64,000 nt of DNA, from contig OX465589.1 in assembly GCA_950022655.1 (NCBI GenBank), forward strand, positions 30,667,970 through 30,731,969, in the 5' to 3' direction. The notes beneath the pieces were generated by a model. It was not told where the DNA came from. It was given only the letters and a program-made list of their open reading frames with translations, and searched no databases. Positions within the stretch are counted from its first letter, which is position 1. Each line of letters opens with the position of its first letter. Below are positions 1 to 12,324 of the stretch, piece after piece. A program made the translations under genes and the position numbers. The stretch is from Alentia gelatinosa (taxonomy: Eukaryota > Annelida > Polychaeta > Phyllodocida > Polynoidae).

Positions 1-2330
1 ATGAATTCTTTACTAAGCTGTACATCTAGATTTTGAGAATAATCAAAATTAATGTTAGCGATACACACACCACATGTGTCATTTCCTAGCAACTTTAACT
101 AAATATCCAAGCACAGTCTACCTGAGTCGAGGGCAGACACTGCAGAATGGACACTCAAAACTCGCTCACATTTTCAGCAAAATTTGAAGCTAAGGTAATA
201 TAAATAGTAATAATACTTCCAAAATATTCTACTTCATGTATATCCATTTTTGCATCTATTAAATACTCAAGTTCAGTACTGGAAAAAAGATGGGTCGAAT
301 TTGTTGTGGGTCGAGTTCCATTTATGGGTCGAGTTTGTTGTGGGTCGAGTTTTTTATTGATCGATTTCGTTGCGGGTCGAGTTTTCGAGTATTCATGAGT
401 GACTCTAATTGGTTAAGGGTAAGGGTTAGGGTTAGCGTTAGGGTTAGGGTTAGGAACGGGTAAGGGTTAGGGTTAGGGTTAAGTACAGGGATAGGAATAG
501 GGATAGGGTTAGGGAGAGGGTTAGTGATAGGGATAGGGATAGTGTTAGGGTTAGGGTTGGTGTTAAACTTAAAACGCCCTTCTAACAGTATCCTGCAATA
601 CAGGGTTAGGGTTAGGGATAGGGGAAGGGTTAGGGTTGGGATGGGGATAGGTCCAGGGTTAGGGTTAGGATAAGGTTAGGGTTAGGGCTAGGAATTCGTT
701 GTGGGTCAAGTTCCATTTACGGGTCGAGTTTGTTGTGGGTCGAGTATTTTATTGATCGATTTCGTTGCGTGTCGACTTTTCGAGTATTCATGAGTGACTC
801 TAATTGGTTAAGGGTTAGGGTTAGGGTTAGGGTAAGGGTTAGGGTTAGGGTTAGGATAGGGTAAGGGTTAGGGTTAGGGTTAAGTACAGGGAAAGGAATA
901 GGGATAGGGTTAGGGAGAGGGTTAGTGATAGGGATAGGGATAGTGTTAGGGTTAGGGTTGGTGTTAAACTTAAAACGCCCTTCTAACAGCATCCTGCAAT
1001 ACAGGGTTAGGGTTAGGGATAGGGGAAGTGTTAGGGTTGGGATGGGGATAGGTCCAGGGTTAGGGTTAGGATAGGGTTGGGGTTAGGGCTAGGAATTTGT
1101 TGTGGGTCGAGTTCCATTTACGGGTCGAGTTTGTTTTGGGTCGAGTTTTTTATTGATCGATTTCGTTGCTGGTCGAGTTTTCGAGTATTCATGAGTGACT
1201 CTAATTGGTTAAGGGTTAGGGTCAGGGTTAGGGTTAGGATTAGGGTTAGGGTTAGGGTTAGGATAGGGTAAGGGTTAGGGTTAGGGTTAAGTACAGGGAT
1301 AGGAATAGGGAAAGGGTAAGGGAGAGGGTTAGTGATAGGGATAGGGGTAGTGTTAGGGTTAGGGTTGGTGTTGAACTTAAAACGCCCTTCTAACAGTATC
1401 CTGCAATACAGGGTTAGGGTTAGGGATAGGGTAAGGGTTAGGGTTGGGATAGGGATAGGGTCAGGGTTAGGGTTAGGATAGGGTTAGGGATAGGGCTAGG
1501 GATAGGGTTAGGGATAGAGTTAGGGATGGGGATAGGGTTAGGGTTAGGGCTGGGGTTAGGGTTAGAGGGGGTGTCCACCAAGCTCCCGACGCGAACTGAC
1601 ATGCCCCCATATTGCCCTTCCGATACAAAATCCATATCGTAACAAAATTGTAGAGCTTATCGGGGCAGTTGGTAAGTTTTCTACGATAACGCTACTGACG
1701 CGGCTCAACGCGCACCGACGCGAACTGATGCAAAACCTATATCGCAGTGTAAAGATGACTCTTTTAACGGGAAATCATATGAAATAATCAATAGAAAATT
1801 ATGAAATTTTCAGAATCTGTAGAATCTATAATGCTAAAGCGGCTCTGCAAAAATTGTGAAAATTGATAGTAGATAAGGTCTCAAAACGATCATTTTATAC
1901 TTTAACTGAGGTATCATATAATATTGATTTGTATCTACAGATAAAATATCAATCTTAAATATGCATTATTTCTGGAATTATAAAGGAAATATGGTTAATT
2001 ACACTGGTTGCATCATGAGCTATATCGGGGTGTATCGGGACCATGGCACCTTTTTCATGCACCCTGCCAATACGTTACCACGTGCACCGACAGGCACCGA
2101 CGCGAACCGATACGCTACGATATGCCTTGCGACGTGCTACGATATGGTAATTTTGTATCGGCTCATGTCGGCTCGTGTCGGCGTTGGTGGGTGCAGGGTC
2201 TTAGGGTTAGAGTTAGGTTTAGGGTTAGGGTTGGGGTTGAACTTAAAACGCCATTCTAACAGTGTCCTGCAATACAGGTACAGGTACCGGTACAAAAATA
2301 TTAAGTTCTCTGATGCATTGTAGTTTTGAA
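1..2330 (+). repeat. Satellite monomer 1 (three telomeric modules)
   Basis: 2330-bp monomer. Three GGGTCGAG-plus-TTAGGG modules begin near 300, 707 and 1102. CpG-rich phased segments lie near 1575-1760 and 2076-2195. The window starts exactly at the monomer anchor, so the true array probably extends to the left. Confidence 0.9.
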
Positions 2331-3322
2331 ATGAATTCTTTACTAAGCTGTACATCTAGATTTTGAGAATAATCAAAATTAATGTTAGCGATACACACAC
2401 AACATGTGTCATTTCCTAGCAACTTTAACTGAATATCCAAGCACAGTCTACCTGAGTCGAGGGCAGACACTGCAGAATGGACACTCAAAACTCGCTCACA
2501 TTTTCAGCAAAATTTGAAGCTAAGGTAATATAAATAGTAATAATACTTCCAAAATATTCTACTTCATGTATATCCATATTTGCATCTATTAAATACTTAA
2601 GTTCAGTACTTGAAAAAAATGGGTCAAATTCGTTGTGGGTCTAGTTCCATTTACGGGTCGAGTTTGTTGTGGGTCGAGTTTTTTATTGATCGATTTCGTT
2701 GCGGGTCGAGTTTTCGAGTATTCATGAGTGACTCTAGTTGGTTAAGGGTTAGGGTTAGGGTTAGGGTTAGGGTTAGGGTTAGGGTTAGGATAGGGTAAGG
2801 GTTAGGGTTAGGGTTAAGTACAGGGATAGTAATAGGGATAGGGTTAGGGAGAGGGTTAGTGATAGGGATAGGCATAGTGTTAGGGTTAGGGTTGGTGTTG
2901 AACTTAAAACGCCCTTCTAACAGTATCCTGCAATACAGGGTTAGGGTTAGGGATAGGGTAAGGGTTAGGGTTGGGATAGGAATAGGGTCAGGGTTAGGGT
3001 TAGGATAGGGTTAGGGATAGGGATAGGGTTAGTGATAGAGTTAGGGATAGGGATAGGGTTAGGGTTAGGGCTAGGGTTAGGGTTAGAGGGGGTGTCCACC
3101 AAGCTCCCGACGCGAACTGACGCGCCCCGATATTGCCCTTCCGATACAAAATCCATATCGTAACAAAATTGTAGAACTTATCGGGGCAGTTGGTAAGTTT
3201 TCTACGATAACGCTACTGACACGGCTCAATGCGCACCGATGCGAACTGATGCAAAACCTGTATCGCAGTGTATAGATGACTCTTTTAAAGGGAAATCATA
3301 TGAAATAATCGATAGAAAATTT

Positions 3323-5211
3323 AGTAGAGGAGCAGATCTGAAAATATAGGATTTTTCTTGCCGGCTCGCCACAATGGTTATCGCAGTTGATTCTGATTCC
3401 AGGGTCTCTATACTTTTTGGTTTGGGTGCTCTGGCGTTGCAGACCTTTCAGCATCACTATTCTATTTGAGGTCAAAGGTCAAGGTCACTAAAATTAAGGG
3501 AGCCTAAAACTTTTAGACACATGTGCTTCTTACTCTGAGGCTTTTTGAGGTAGGGATTTTATATTACACACCAATGTGAACCAAACCAGGGCCTTTCATT
3601 TCCCACAAGGACATGACCTTGAGTCAAGGTCAAGGTCACCATTTTCAAGGTCAAATGTCAACTTTTTGCCTTTTTTTAAAGATATGACTATGTTTCAGTT
3701 GCTATGGCAACTACATATATGAGCTGGTGGTTGAAGTAGCAAATTAATAATGTTCTCTGAATCACTAGCTTCAATTTGGTACCCTATATGCCCATACAAG
3801 TGACCTAGGATACATGTTTTAGCCAGCTGAAGGGAAAATTGGATACCCATCAATTGATGACTCTATAGGAATTACTAGCAAAATGGTACAAAGCGCATGT
3901 TACTTATAAAATGGATGGTGAATATCTAATGAGATGCTAAAAGTACAGACTTTGTATTGAAGTTAATGGAAGACTCATCAATGAAGTTTGTAAAGCTTTA
4001 TAGACAATGACCTTGACCTAATTTCAAGGTCAAATTTTCAAGGTCAAATCCAAGTATTTTTGATTATCTACCCTTTTTTCTTCTATAAAGCTTACTAAAT
4101 GTTTAATGAAAAATCAGTGATGTAGTGTAACTAGCACCAATATAACATACATATTAGATTTGACTTTTACCCAAGGTCAAGGACAATAATCTCAAGGTCA
4201 AAGTCTTAAAACAACCACAATGGAGAGGGACAGAGCCCAGAGATTCTAGGCTTATGATACATTGAGGTTCTTGAATTATGACATTTTTCAATGAAGAAGG
4301 CAGTATGATGTATTTTATTTCAAAGGTCATTAAAATGACCTTGGATTTTTCTCAAGGTCAAATGAATGGATCTAAGGTTTAATGGTATGCCTTAATTACA
4401 GACATTTAAAGTCTAATAGATCAATGCATCACTGATAAAGATGCTAAGGCTGTCCATAGGAAATATCTCGTAAATGCAGTTATTATGAATGAATGACCTT
4501 CAAATGACATTGAATCTGCTGCAGGACAAAGTTCTTCACATATCAAAATAATCAACAAGTCTTAATAAGTAAACATTTCACCCACATCTGAACAGTTAAT
4601 TTGCTGAATCTTGTAGATGTAGATGAATGTGGCCTACAAATATTCCAACCTAGAATAAAAGGACTAAGTCAAAAACTATCAGCCATGGCCAGGTGGTATG
4701 TAACCTATCATGAAAAGGCCGAAATTGCAGCAAAGCTGAAATCAATATGCGATCTGACTAATGTTGGTGGGACCTATAAAGATGCTGGAAGGAGGGGGAA
4801 GCGAGATGTAAAAGACATAGACGCTATCGTAGATACCATCAAGAATGGACCAATACAGAACCCATTCACTCTAAAGGTTTCCACCAGAGATGAGAAGATA
4901 CCCCTGATGAATATTTCTACTGGGTTAGTTGCACCACTTGATGTCTCCACTAAACTTCTAGAATGCTACAATGCTGGTATTAGCTGGATGGAGACCTTCC
5001 TAGGTAAAGTGAAGGAGGGCAACTTTTGGTCAGCAATTCCTCGGCAAAATCTGCAGACATTCTCATCACTAAACAAAAAAGTTGTATCATCTAAGGAAGC
5101 GAAAGCCATAGCCATCAATGCTGACAGAGATCTCTTTGGAAGGCTGCTTGTAGTGGCTTCAAAGCGCAGTGTTAACCTACAGGATCTGTTCACATATGAA
5201 TTGAGTATTGA
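3323..5211 (+). mobile_element. 1.9-kb non-satellite insert, copy 1
   Basis: Satellite sequence stops after GATAGAAAATT near 3322 and is replaced by unrelated sequence until about 5211, where AGCTGTACATCTAGATTTTG of the satellite resumes. The insert is AT-rich, has many TCAAGGTCA motifs in its left half and an open frame in its right half. No terminal repeats or clear target duplication were found, and about 200 bp of the host monomer is missing at the site, so this may be a captured gene fragment or a truncated transposon rather than an intact element. The piece is repeated at 12325 with about eight differences seen by eye. Confidence 0.75.
3479..4360 (+). repeat. Cluster of TCAAGGTCA motifs, copy 1
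   Basis: TCAAGGTCA occurs at 3479, 3624 (extended to a direct pair), 3645, 4024, 4038, 4192 and 4352, with inverted copies TGACCTTGA at 3614 and 4008. The nonamer equals the known extended half-site of ERR/NR5-type nuclear receptors, but an ordinary dispersed-repeat origin is equally possible. The stretch has no gene. Confidence 0.7.
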
Positions 5212-5215
5212 GTAG
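4601..5215 (+). pseudogene. Truncated uncharacterised metazoan repeat-family protein, copy 1
   Basis: Open frame of about 204 codons with ordinary, non-repetitive amino-acid composition, unlike the rest of the array. It begins without an ATG: the frame is open from 4592, an AG that could be a splice acceptor ends at 4595, and the first ATG is at 4685 (residue 29). Visible features are an Asp/Glu/Cys-containing start (DVDECGLQIFQ), a basic patch GRRGKRDVKD near residue 64, and a C-terminal stretch DRDLFGRLLVVASKRSVNL ending FTYELS. From memory, the LFGRLLV...FTYEL motif recurs in a large uncharacterised family in invertebrate genomes that continues well beyond this point, so I infer truncation at both ends. 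The stop codon TAG lies on the junction with satellite DNA, so the end is artificial. Function unknown. Confidence 0.6.
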
Positions 5216-5573
5216 CTGTACATCTAGATTTTGAGAATTAATTACACTGGTTGCATCATGAGCTATATCGGGGTGTATCGGGACCATGGCACCTTTTTCA
5301 TGCACCCTCCAAATACGTTACGACGCGCATTGACGCGCACCGACGCGAACCGATACGCTACGATATGCCTTCCGACGGGCTACGATATGGTAATTTTGTA
5401 TCGGCTCGCGTCGGCTCGTGTCGGCGTTGGTGGATGCAGGGTCTTAGGGTTAGAGTTAGGTTTAGGGTTAGGGTTGGGGTTGAACTTAAAACGCCATTCT
5501 AACAGTATCCTGCAATACAGGTTCAGGTACCGGTACAAAAATATTAAGTTCTCTGATGCATTGTAGTTTTGAA

Positions 5574-7069
5574 ATGAATTCTTTACTAAGCTGTACATCT
5601 AGATTTTGAGAATAATCAAAATTAATGTTAGCCATACACACACCACATGTGTCATTTCCTAGCAACTTTAACTAAATATCCAAGCACAGTCTACCTGAGT
5701 CGAGGGCAGACACTGCAGAATGGACACTCAAAACTCGCTCACATTTTCAGCAAAATATGAAGCTAAGGTAATATGAATAGTAATAATACTTCCAAAATAT
5801 TCTACTTCATTTATATCCATTTTTGCATCTATTAAATACTCAAGTTCAGTACTGGAAAAAAAATGGGTCGAATTTGTTGTGGGTCGAGTTCCATTTACGG
5901 GTCGAGTTTGTTGTGGGTCGAGTTTTTTATTGATCGATTTCGTTGCGGGTCAAGTTTTCGAGTATTCATGAGTGACTCTTATTGGTTAAGGGTTAGGGTT
6001 AGGGTTAGGGTTAGGGTTAGGGTTAGGATAGGGTAAGGGTTAGGGTTAGGGTTAAGTACAGGGATAGGAATAGGGATAGGGTTAGGGAGAGGGTTAGGGT
6101 TAGGGTTGGTGTTGAACTTAAAACGCCCTTCTAACAGTATCCTGCAATACAGGGTTAGGGTTAGGGATAGGGTAAGGGTTAGGGTTGGGATAGGGATAGG
6201 GTCAGGGTTAGGGTTAGGATAGGGTTAAGGATAGGGATAGGGATAGGGTTAGTGATAGAGTTAGGGATGGGGATAGGGTTAGGGTTAGGGCTAGGGTTAG
6301 GGTTAGAGTGGGTGTCCACCAAGCTCCCGACGCGAACTGACGCACCCTGATATTGCCCTTCCGATACAAAATCCATATCGTAAAAAAATCGTAGAACTTA
6401 TCGGGGCAGTTGGTAAGTTTTCTACGATAACGCTACTGACACGACTCAATGCGCACCGATGCGAACTGATGCAAAACCTGTATCGCAGTGTATAGATGAC
6501 TCTTTTAACAGGAAATCATATGAAATAATCGATAGAAAATTATGGAATTTTCAGAATCTGTTGAATCTATAATGCTAAAGCGGCTCTGCAAAAATTGTAA
6601 AATTTAATAGTACATAAGGTCTCAAAACGATCATTTTATACTTTAACTGAGGCATCATATAATATTGTTTTGTATCTACAGATAAAATATCAATCTTAAA
6701 TATGCATTATTTCTGGAATTTTAAAGGAAATATGGTTAATTACACTGGTTGCATCATGAGCCATATCAGGGTGTATCGGAACCATGGCACCTTTTTCATG
6801 CACCCTCCCAATACGTTGCGATGCGCACCGACGCGCACCGACATGAACCGATACGCTACGATATGCCTTCCGACGTGCTACGATATGGTAATTTTGTATC
6901 GGCTCGCGTCGGCTCGTGTCGGCGTTGGTGGGTGCAGGGTCTTAGGGTTAGAGTTAGGTTTGGGTTAGGGTTGGGGTTGAACTTAAAACGCCATTCTAAC
7001 AGTATCCTGCAATACAGGTACAGGTACCGGTACAAAATTTTAAGTTCTCTGATGCATTGTAGTTTTGAA
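5574..7069 (+). repeat. Satellite monomer 3
   Basis: 1496-bp basic monomer with a single telomeric module from about 5872. The telomeric block lacks the GTGATAGGGATAGGGATAG stretch that most monomers have near its middle (around 6085). Confidence 0.9.
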
Positions 7070-9002
7070 ATGAATTCTTTACTAAGCTGTACATCTAGAT
7101 TTTGAGAATAATCAAAATTAATGTTAGCGATACACACACCACATGTGTATTTCCTAGCAACTTTAACTAAATATCCAAGCACAGTCTACCTGAGTCGAGG
7201 GCAGACACTGCAGAATGGACACTCAAAACTCGCTCACATTTACAGCAAAATTTGAAGCTAAGGTAATATAAATAGTAATAATACTTCCAAAATATTCTAC
7301 TTCATGTATATCCATTTTTGCATCTATCAAGTACTCAAGTTCAGTACTGGAAAAAAAATGGGTCAAATTTGTTTTGGTCGAGTTCCATTTACGGGTCGAG
7401 TTTGTCGTGGGTTGAGTTTTTTATTGATCGATTTCGTTGCGGGTCAAGTTTTCGAGAATTCATGAGTGACTCTAATTGGTTAAGGGTTAGGGTTAGGGTT
7501 AAGGTTAGGGTTAGGGTTAGGGTTAGGATAGGGTAAGGGTTAGGGTTAGGGTTAAGTACAGGGATAGGAATAGGGATAGGGTTAGGGAGAGGGTTAGTGA
7601 TAGGGATAGGGATAGTGTTAGGGTTAGGGTTGGTGTTGAACTTAAAACTCCCTTCTAACAGTATCCTGCAATACAGGGTTAGGGTTAGGGATAGGGTAAG
7701 GGTTAGGGTTGGGATAGGGATAGGTCCAGGGTTAGGGTTAGGATAGGTTTAGGGTTAGGGCTAGGAATTCGTTGTGGGTTGAGTTCCATTTACGGGTCGA
7801 GTTTGTTGTGGGCCAAGTTTTTTATTGATCGATTTTGTTGCGGGTCGAGTTTTCGAGTATATATGAGTGACTCTAATTGGTAAAGGGTTAGGGTTAGGGT
7901 TAGGGTTAGGGTTAGGGTTAGGGTTAGGGTTAGGGTTAGGATAGGGTAAGGGTTAGGGTTAGGGTTAAGTACAGGGATAGGAATAGGGATAGGGTTAGGG
8001 AGAGGGTAAGTGATAGGGATAGTGTTAGGGTTAGGGTTGGTGTTGAACTTAAAACGCCCTTCTAACAGTATCCTGCAATACAGGGTTAGGGTTAGGGATA
8101 GGGTAAGGGTTAGGGTTGGGATATGGATAGGGTCAGGGTTAGGGTAAGGATAGGGTTAGGGATAGGGATAGGGATAGGGTTAGGGATAGAGTTAGGGATG
8201 GGAATAGGGTTAGGGTTAGGGCTAGGGTTAGGGTTAGAGGGGGTGTCCACCAAGCTCCCGACGCGAACTGACGCGCCCCCATATTGCCCTTCCGATACAA
8301 AATCCATATTGTAACAAAATCGTAGAGCTTATCGGGGCAGTTGGTAAGTTTTCTACGATAACGCTACTGATGGGGCTCAACGCACACCGACGCGAACTGA
8401 TGCAAAACCTGTATCGCAGTGTAAAGATGACTCTTTTAACGGGAAATCATATGAAATAATCGATAGAAAATTATGAAATTTTCAGAATCTATAGAATCTA
8501 TAATGCCAAAGCTGCTCTGTAAAAATTGTGAAATTTGATAGTACATAAGGTCTCAAAACGATCATTTTATACTTTAACTGAGGTATCATATAATATTGTT
8601 TTGTATCTACAGATAAAATATCAATCTTAAATATGCATTATTTCTGGAATTATAAAGGAAATATGGTTAATTACACTGGTTGCATCATGTGCTATATCGG
8701 GGTGAATCGGGACCATGTCACCTTTTTCATGCACCCTCCCAATACGTTACGACGCGCACTGACGCGCACCGACGCGAACCGATACGCTACGATATGCCTT
8801 GCGACGTGACACGATATGGTAATTTTGTATCGGCTCATGTCGGCTCGTGTCGGCGTTGGTGGGTGCAGGGTCTTAGGGTTAGAGTTAGGTTTAGGGTTAG
8901 GGTTGGGGTTGAACTTAAAACGCCATTCTAACAGTATCCTGCAATACAGGTACAGGTACCGGTACAAAAATATTAAGTTCTCTGATGCATTGTAGTTTTG
9001 AA
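7070..9002 (+). repeat. Satellite monomer 4 (two modules)
   Basis: 1933-bp monomer with two GGGTCGAG-plus-TTAGGG modules, from about 7370 and 7770. It lacks three bases in CATGTGTCATTTCC near 7148, a marker shared with the monomer at 17617. Confidence 0.9.
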
Positions 9003-11338
9003 ATGAATTCTTTACTAAGCTGTACATCTAGATTTTGAGAATAATTAAAAATTAATATTAGCCATACACACACCACATGTGTCATTTCCTAGCAACTTTA
9101 ACTAAATATCCAAGCACAGTCTACCTGAGTCGAGGGCAGACACTGCAGAATGGACACTCAAAACTCGCTCACATTTTCAGCAAAATTTGAAGCTAAGGTA
9201 ATATAAATAGTAATAATACTTCCAAAATATTCTACTTCATGTATATCCATTTTTGCATCTATTAAATACTCAAGTTCAGTACTGGAAAAAAGATGGGTCG
9301 AATTTGTTGTGGGTCGAGTTCCATTTATGGGTCGAGTTTGTTGTGGGTCGAGTTTTTTATTGATCGATTTCGTTGCGGGTCGAGTTTTCGAGTATTCATG
9401 AGTGACTCTAATTGGTTAAGGGTAAGGGTTAGGGTTAGCGTTAGGGTTAGGGTTAGGAACGGGTAAGGGTTAGGGTTAGGGTTAAGTACAGGGATAGGAA
9501 TAGGGATAGGGTTAGGGAGAGGGTTAGTGATAGGGATAGGGATAGTGTTAGGGTTAGGGTTGGTGTTAAACTTAAAACGCCCTTCTAACAGTATCCTGCA
9601 ATACAGGGTTAGGGTTAGGGATAGGGGAAGGGTTAGGGTTGGGATGGGGATAGGTCCAGGGTTAGGGTTAGGATAGGGTTAGGGTTAGGGCTAGGAATTC
9701 GTTGTGGGTCAAGTTCCATTTACGGGTCGAGTTTGTTGTGGGTCGAGTATTTTATTGATCGATTTCGTTGCTATCGACTTTTCGAGTATTCATGAGTGAC
9801 TCTAATTGGTTAAGGGTTAGGGTTAGGGTTAGGGTAAGGGTTAGGGTTAGGGTTAGGATAGGGTAAGGGTTAGGGTTAGGGTTAAGTACAGGGAAAGGAA
9901 TAGGGATAGGGTTAGGGAGAGGGTTAGTGATAGGGATAGGGATAGTGTTAGGGTTAGGGTTGGTGTTAAACTTAAAACGCCCTTCTAACAGCATCCTGCA
10001 ATACAGGGTTAGGGTTAGGGATAGGGGAAGTGTTAGGGTTGGGATGGGGATAGGTCCAGGGTTAGGGTTAGGATAGGGTTGGGGTTAGGGCTAGGAATTT
10101 GTTGTGGGTCGAGTTCCATTTACGGGTCGAGTTTGTTTTGGGTCGAGTTTTTTATTGATCGATTTCGTTGCTGGTCGAGTTTTTGAGTATTCATGAGTGA
10201 CTCTAATTGGTTAAGGGTTAGGGTCAGGGTTAGGGTTAGGATTAGGGTTAGGGTTAGGGTTAGGGTTAGGATAGGGTAAGGGTTAGGGTTAGGGTTAAGT
10301 ACAGGGATAGGAATAGGGATAGGGTAAGGGAGAGGGTTAGTGATAGGGATAGGGGTAGTGTTAGGGTTAGGGTTGGTGTTGAACTTAAAACGCCCTTCTA
10401 ACAGTATCCTGCAATACAGGGTTAGGGTTAGGGATAGGGTAAGGGTTAGGGTTGGGATAGGGATAGGGTCAGGGTTAGGGTTAGGATAGGGTTAGGGATA
10501 TGGCTAGGGATAGGGTTAGGGATAGAGTTAGGGATTGGGATAGGGTTAGGGTTAGGGCTGGGGTTAGGGTTAGAGGGGGTGTCCACCAAGCTCCCGACGC
10601 GAACTGACATGCCCCCATATTGCCCTTCCGATATAAAATCCATATCGGAACAAAATTGTAGAGCTTATCGGGGCAGTTGGTAAGTTTTCTACGATAACGC
10701 TACTGACGCGGCTCAACGCGCACCGACGCGAACTGATGCAAAACCTATATCGCAGTGTAAAGATGACTCTTTTAACGGGAAATCATATGAAATAATCAAT
10801 AGAAAATTATGAAATTTTCAGAATCTGTAGAATCTATAATGCTAAAGCGGCTCTGCAAAAATTGTGAAAATTGATAGTAGATAAGGTCTCAAAACGATCA
10901 TTTTATACTTTAACTGAGGTATCATATAATATTGTTTTGTATCTACAGATAAAATATCAATCTTAAATATGCATTATTTCTGGAATTATAAAAGAAATAT
11001 GGTTAATTACACTGGTTGCATCATGAGCTATATCGGGGTGTATCGGGACCATGGCACCTTTTTCATGCACCCTGCCAATACGTTACCACGTGCACCGACA
11101 GGCACCGACGCGAACGGATACGCTACGATATGCCTTGCGACGTGCTACGATATGGTAATTTTGTATCGGCTCATGTCGGCTCATGTCGGCGTTGGTGGGT
11201 GCAGGGTCTTAGGGTTAGAGTTAGGTTTAGGGTTAGGGTTGGAGTTGAACTTAAAACGCCATTCTAACAGTGTCCTGCAATACAGGTACAGGTACCGGTA
11301 CAAAAATATTAAGTTCTCTGATGCATTGTAGTTTTGAA
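9003..11338 (+). repeat. Satellite monomer 5 (three modules)
   Basis: 2336 bp; counterpart of the monomer at 1. Modules begin near 9303, 9704 and 10100. Confidence 0.9.
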
Positions 11339-12324
11339 ATGAATTCTTTACTAAGCTGTACATCTAGATTTTGAGAATAATCAAAATTAATGTTAGCGAT
11401 ACACACACCACATGTGTCATTTCCTAGCAACTTTAACTGAATATCCAAGCACAGTCTACCTGAGTCGAGGGCAGACACTGCAGAATGGACACTCAAAACT
11501 CGCTCACATTTTCAGCAAAATTTGAAGCTAAGGTAATATAAATAGTAATAATACTTCCAAAATATTCTACTTCATGTATATCCATATTTGCATCTATTAA
11601 ATACTTAAGTTCAGTACTTGAAAAAAATGGGTCAAATTCGTTGTGGGTCGAGTTCCATTTACGGGTCGAGTTTGTTGTGGGTCGAGTTTTTTATTGATCG
11701 ATTTCATTGCGGGTCGAGTTTTCGAGTATTCATGAGTGACTCTAGTTGGTTAAGGGTTAGGGTTAGGGTTAAGGTTAGGGTTAGGGTTAGGATAGGGTAA
11801 GGGTTAGGGTTAGGGTTAAGTACAGGGATAGTAATAGGGATAGGGTTAGGGAGAGGGTTAGTGATAGGGATAGGCATAGTGTTAGGGTTAGGGTTGGTGT
11901 TGAACTTAAAACGCCCTTCTAACAGTATCCTGCAATACAGGGTTAGGGTTAGGGATAGGGTAAGGGTTAGGGTTGGGATAGGAATAGGGTCAGGGTTAGG
12001 GTTAGGATAGGGTTAGGGATAGGGATAGGGTTAGTGATAGAGTTAGGGATAGGGATAGGGTTAGGGTTAGGGCTAGGGTTAGGGTTAGAGGGGGTGTCCA
12101 CCAAGCTCCCGACGCGAACTGACGCGCCCCGATATTGCCCTTCCGATACAAAATCCATATCATAACAAAATTGTAGAACTTATCGGGGCAGTTGGTAAGT
12201 TTTCTACGATAACGCTACTGACACGGCTCAATGCGCACCGATGCGAACTGATGCAAAACCTGTATCGCAGTGTATAGATGACTCTTTTAAAGGGAAATCA
12301 TATGAAATAATCGATAGAAAATTT

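Larger units (their letters stand above)
2331..5573 (+). repeat. Satellite monomer 2 (interrupted by 1.9-kb insert)
   Basis: 3243 bp in total, of which about 1.89 kb is the foreign insert at 3323-5211. One telomeric module begins near 2630. After the insert a short satellite fragment (from about 5212) is joined out of phase to the ACTGGTTGCATC part of the monomer. Confidence 0.9.
1..9002 (+). repeat. Higher-order repeat block, copy 1 (four monomers)
   Basis: Monomers at 1, 2331, 5574 and 7070 form a block whose layout (three-module monomer, monomer with the 1.9-kb insert, single-module monomer, two-module monomer) is repeated from 9003. Matching landmarks are offset by 9002-9008 bp: 2331 with 11339, 4601 with 13603, 5574 with 14576, 6179 with 15181. 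Confidence 0.9.

Noticed and set aside
300..400. GGGTCGAGTTCC resembling a tRNA gene box B (GGTTCGANTCC)
   Set aside because: The match is partial, no box A lies at the right distance, and no cloverleaf can be drawn around it; it is a short satellite motif repeated several times per monomer.
717..1635. Open frames encoding runs of Arg-Val, Leu-Gly, Asn-Pro or Thr-Leu on both strands of the telomeric blocks
   Set aside because: They are translations of the 6-bp TTAGGG period, which is free of stops in several frames. They recur with every telomeric block and have no independent coding evidence.
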